This document shows positions 7,648-7,850 of a stretch of DNA of 7,850 nt, one piece after another. The translations under genes were made by a program, and so were the position numbers. The notes under the pieces were generated by a model. That model did not search any database, was not told the origin of the DNA, and saw nothing but the letters and a program-made list of their open reading frames with translations. The first letter of the stretch is position 1. The number at the start of each line of letters is the position of its first letter. Source of the DNA: CAG-390 sp045541375 (GTDB lineage Bacteria; Bacillota; Clostridia; Oscillospirales; CAG-272); assembly GCA_045541375.1 (NCBI GenBank), contig JAZQJB010000054.1:1-7850 (forward strand), given 5' to 3'.

Positions 7648-7671
7648 TGAAGGGGGCGGCAGCCCCCTTCA
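7648..7671. repeat. Perfect GC-rich hairpin
   Basis: TGAAGGGGG and CCCCCTTCA form a nine-base-pair perfect stem around the loop CGGCAG. It is followed on the + strand by AAAAGAAA rather than a T-tract, so it does not read as a standard intrinsic terminator for the upstream gene. It marks the start of the hairpin-rich stretch that runs to the window end. Confidence 0.65.
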
Positions 7672-7677
7672 AAAGAA

Positions 7678-7809
7678 ACGATGTCATCCTGAGGCGGCGC
7701 CCGCAGGCTGCCTGCGCCCGGTAGGTCTGTCGGTTTTCCGAAGGAAAATGGAGGCGTAAGCCGAGAAGACAGACCTACAGTTTGCCGAAGGCAAACATTG
7801 GATCATCGT
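7678..7809. repeat. Composite intergenic repeat with nested inverted repeats
   Basis: The outer pair is ACGATGTCATCC (7678-7689) with GGATCATCGT (7800-7809), with a two-base bulge. Inside it, GTAGGTCTGTC (7721-7731) pairs exactly with GACAGACCTAC (7768-7778). Three smaller hairpins also lie inside: CGCAGGC-T-GCCTGCG (7702-7716), TTTTCC-GAA-GGAAAA (7734-7748) and GTTTGCC-GAA-GGCAAAC (7780-7796). No ORF is credible here. The layout resembles the structured intergenic repeats common in gut Clostridia. A structured RNA is an alternative. Confidence 0.6.
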
Positions 7810-7835
7810 GACGCGCAAATTGTTCTTTGCGCGTC
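7810..7835. repeat. Perfect 10-bp hairpin at the window edge
   Basis: GACGCGCAAA and TTTGCGCGTC flank the loop TTGTTC, and the stem can extend outward with G-C and G-U pairs to about 7806-7839. It directly follows the composite repeat and is probably part of the same element, which may continue past 7850. Confidence 0.6.
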
Positions 7836-7850
7836 GCGGTGCTGGCGAAG

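Noticed and set aside
7648..7671. Intrinsic terminator of the lipoprotein gene
   Set aside because: The stem is perfect, but it is followed by AAAAGAAA on the + strand with no T-run, and on the - strand the bases after the stem are not T-rich either.
7641..7850. CRISPR-like array
   Set aside because: The hairpins differ in sequence and spacing. There is no direct repeat of constant length with unique spacers, and no cas gene is in the window.

Overview
The window holds two large protein genes on the + strand and two hairpin-rich intergenic stretches. The evidence points to a Gram-positive gut-type Clostridia genome, Oscillospirales-like. That placement is inference. It rests on a BspA-type leucine-rich-repeat (LRR_5) surface protein behind a Pro/Thr/Glu linker, a lipobox lipoprotein signal peptide, a strong A/G-rich ribosome binding site, a textbook sigma-A promoter, and GC-rich inverted-repeat elements in AT-rich spacers. 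I see no tRNA, rRNA, CRISPR array, transposase, phage or defence gene.

Region 1 (1-4848) is one open frame that is already open at base 1, so the gene starts upstream of the window. The visible 1615 residues are a Pro/Thr/Glu linker, five LRR modules that share the same entry and exit motifs (starting near 148, 733, 1372, 2554 and 3637), and two C-terminal domains. The last of these contains an Asp-rich DLDGDGKEEL loop. An ATG at 175 is the first in frame, but it lies inside module 1 and is not the start.

Region 2 (4849-5440) has no gene. Most of it is a 324-bp imperfect palindrome (4939-5262) whose two halves match collinearly from the outer ends to the centre near 5100. It resembles a foldback or MITE-like repeat. 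After it come a promoter (TTGACA, 17 bases, TATACT), a leader of about 70 nt with a possible 18-codon upstream ORF, and a ribosome binding site.

Region 3 (5441-7528) encodes a 695-residue predicted lipoprotein made of five diverged tandem repeats of a clostridial domain of unknown function. It has its own promoter, so it is probably transcribed separately from the LRR gene.

Region 4 (7529-7850) has no gene. It carries a weak hairpin just after the stop codon, then a run of at least six hairpins, several of them perfect, with a larger fold enclosing three of them. It continues to the window edge and looks like an intergenic repeat element.

Both proteins are probably displayed outside the membrane, the first by a tether not visible here and the second by a lipid anchor. 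Their adjacency suggests a surface-exposed accessory locus. Nothing in the sequence shows that they act together.
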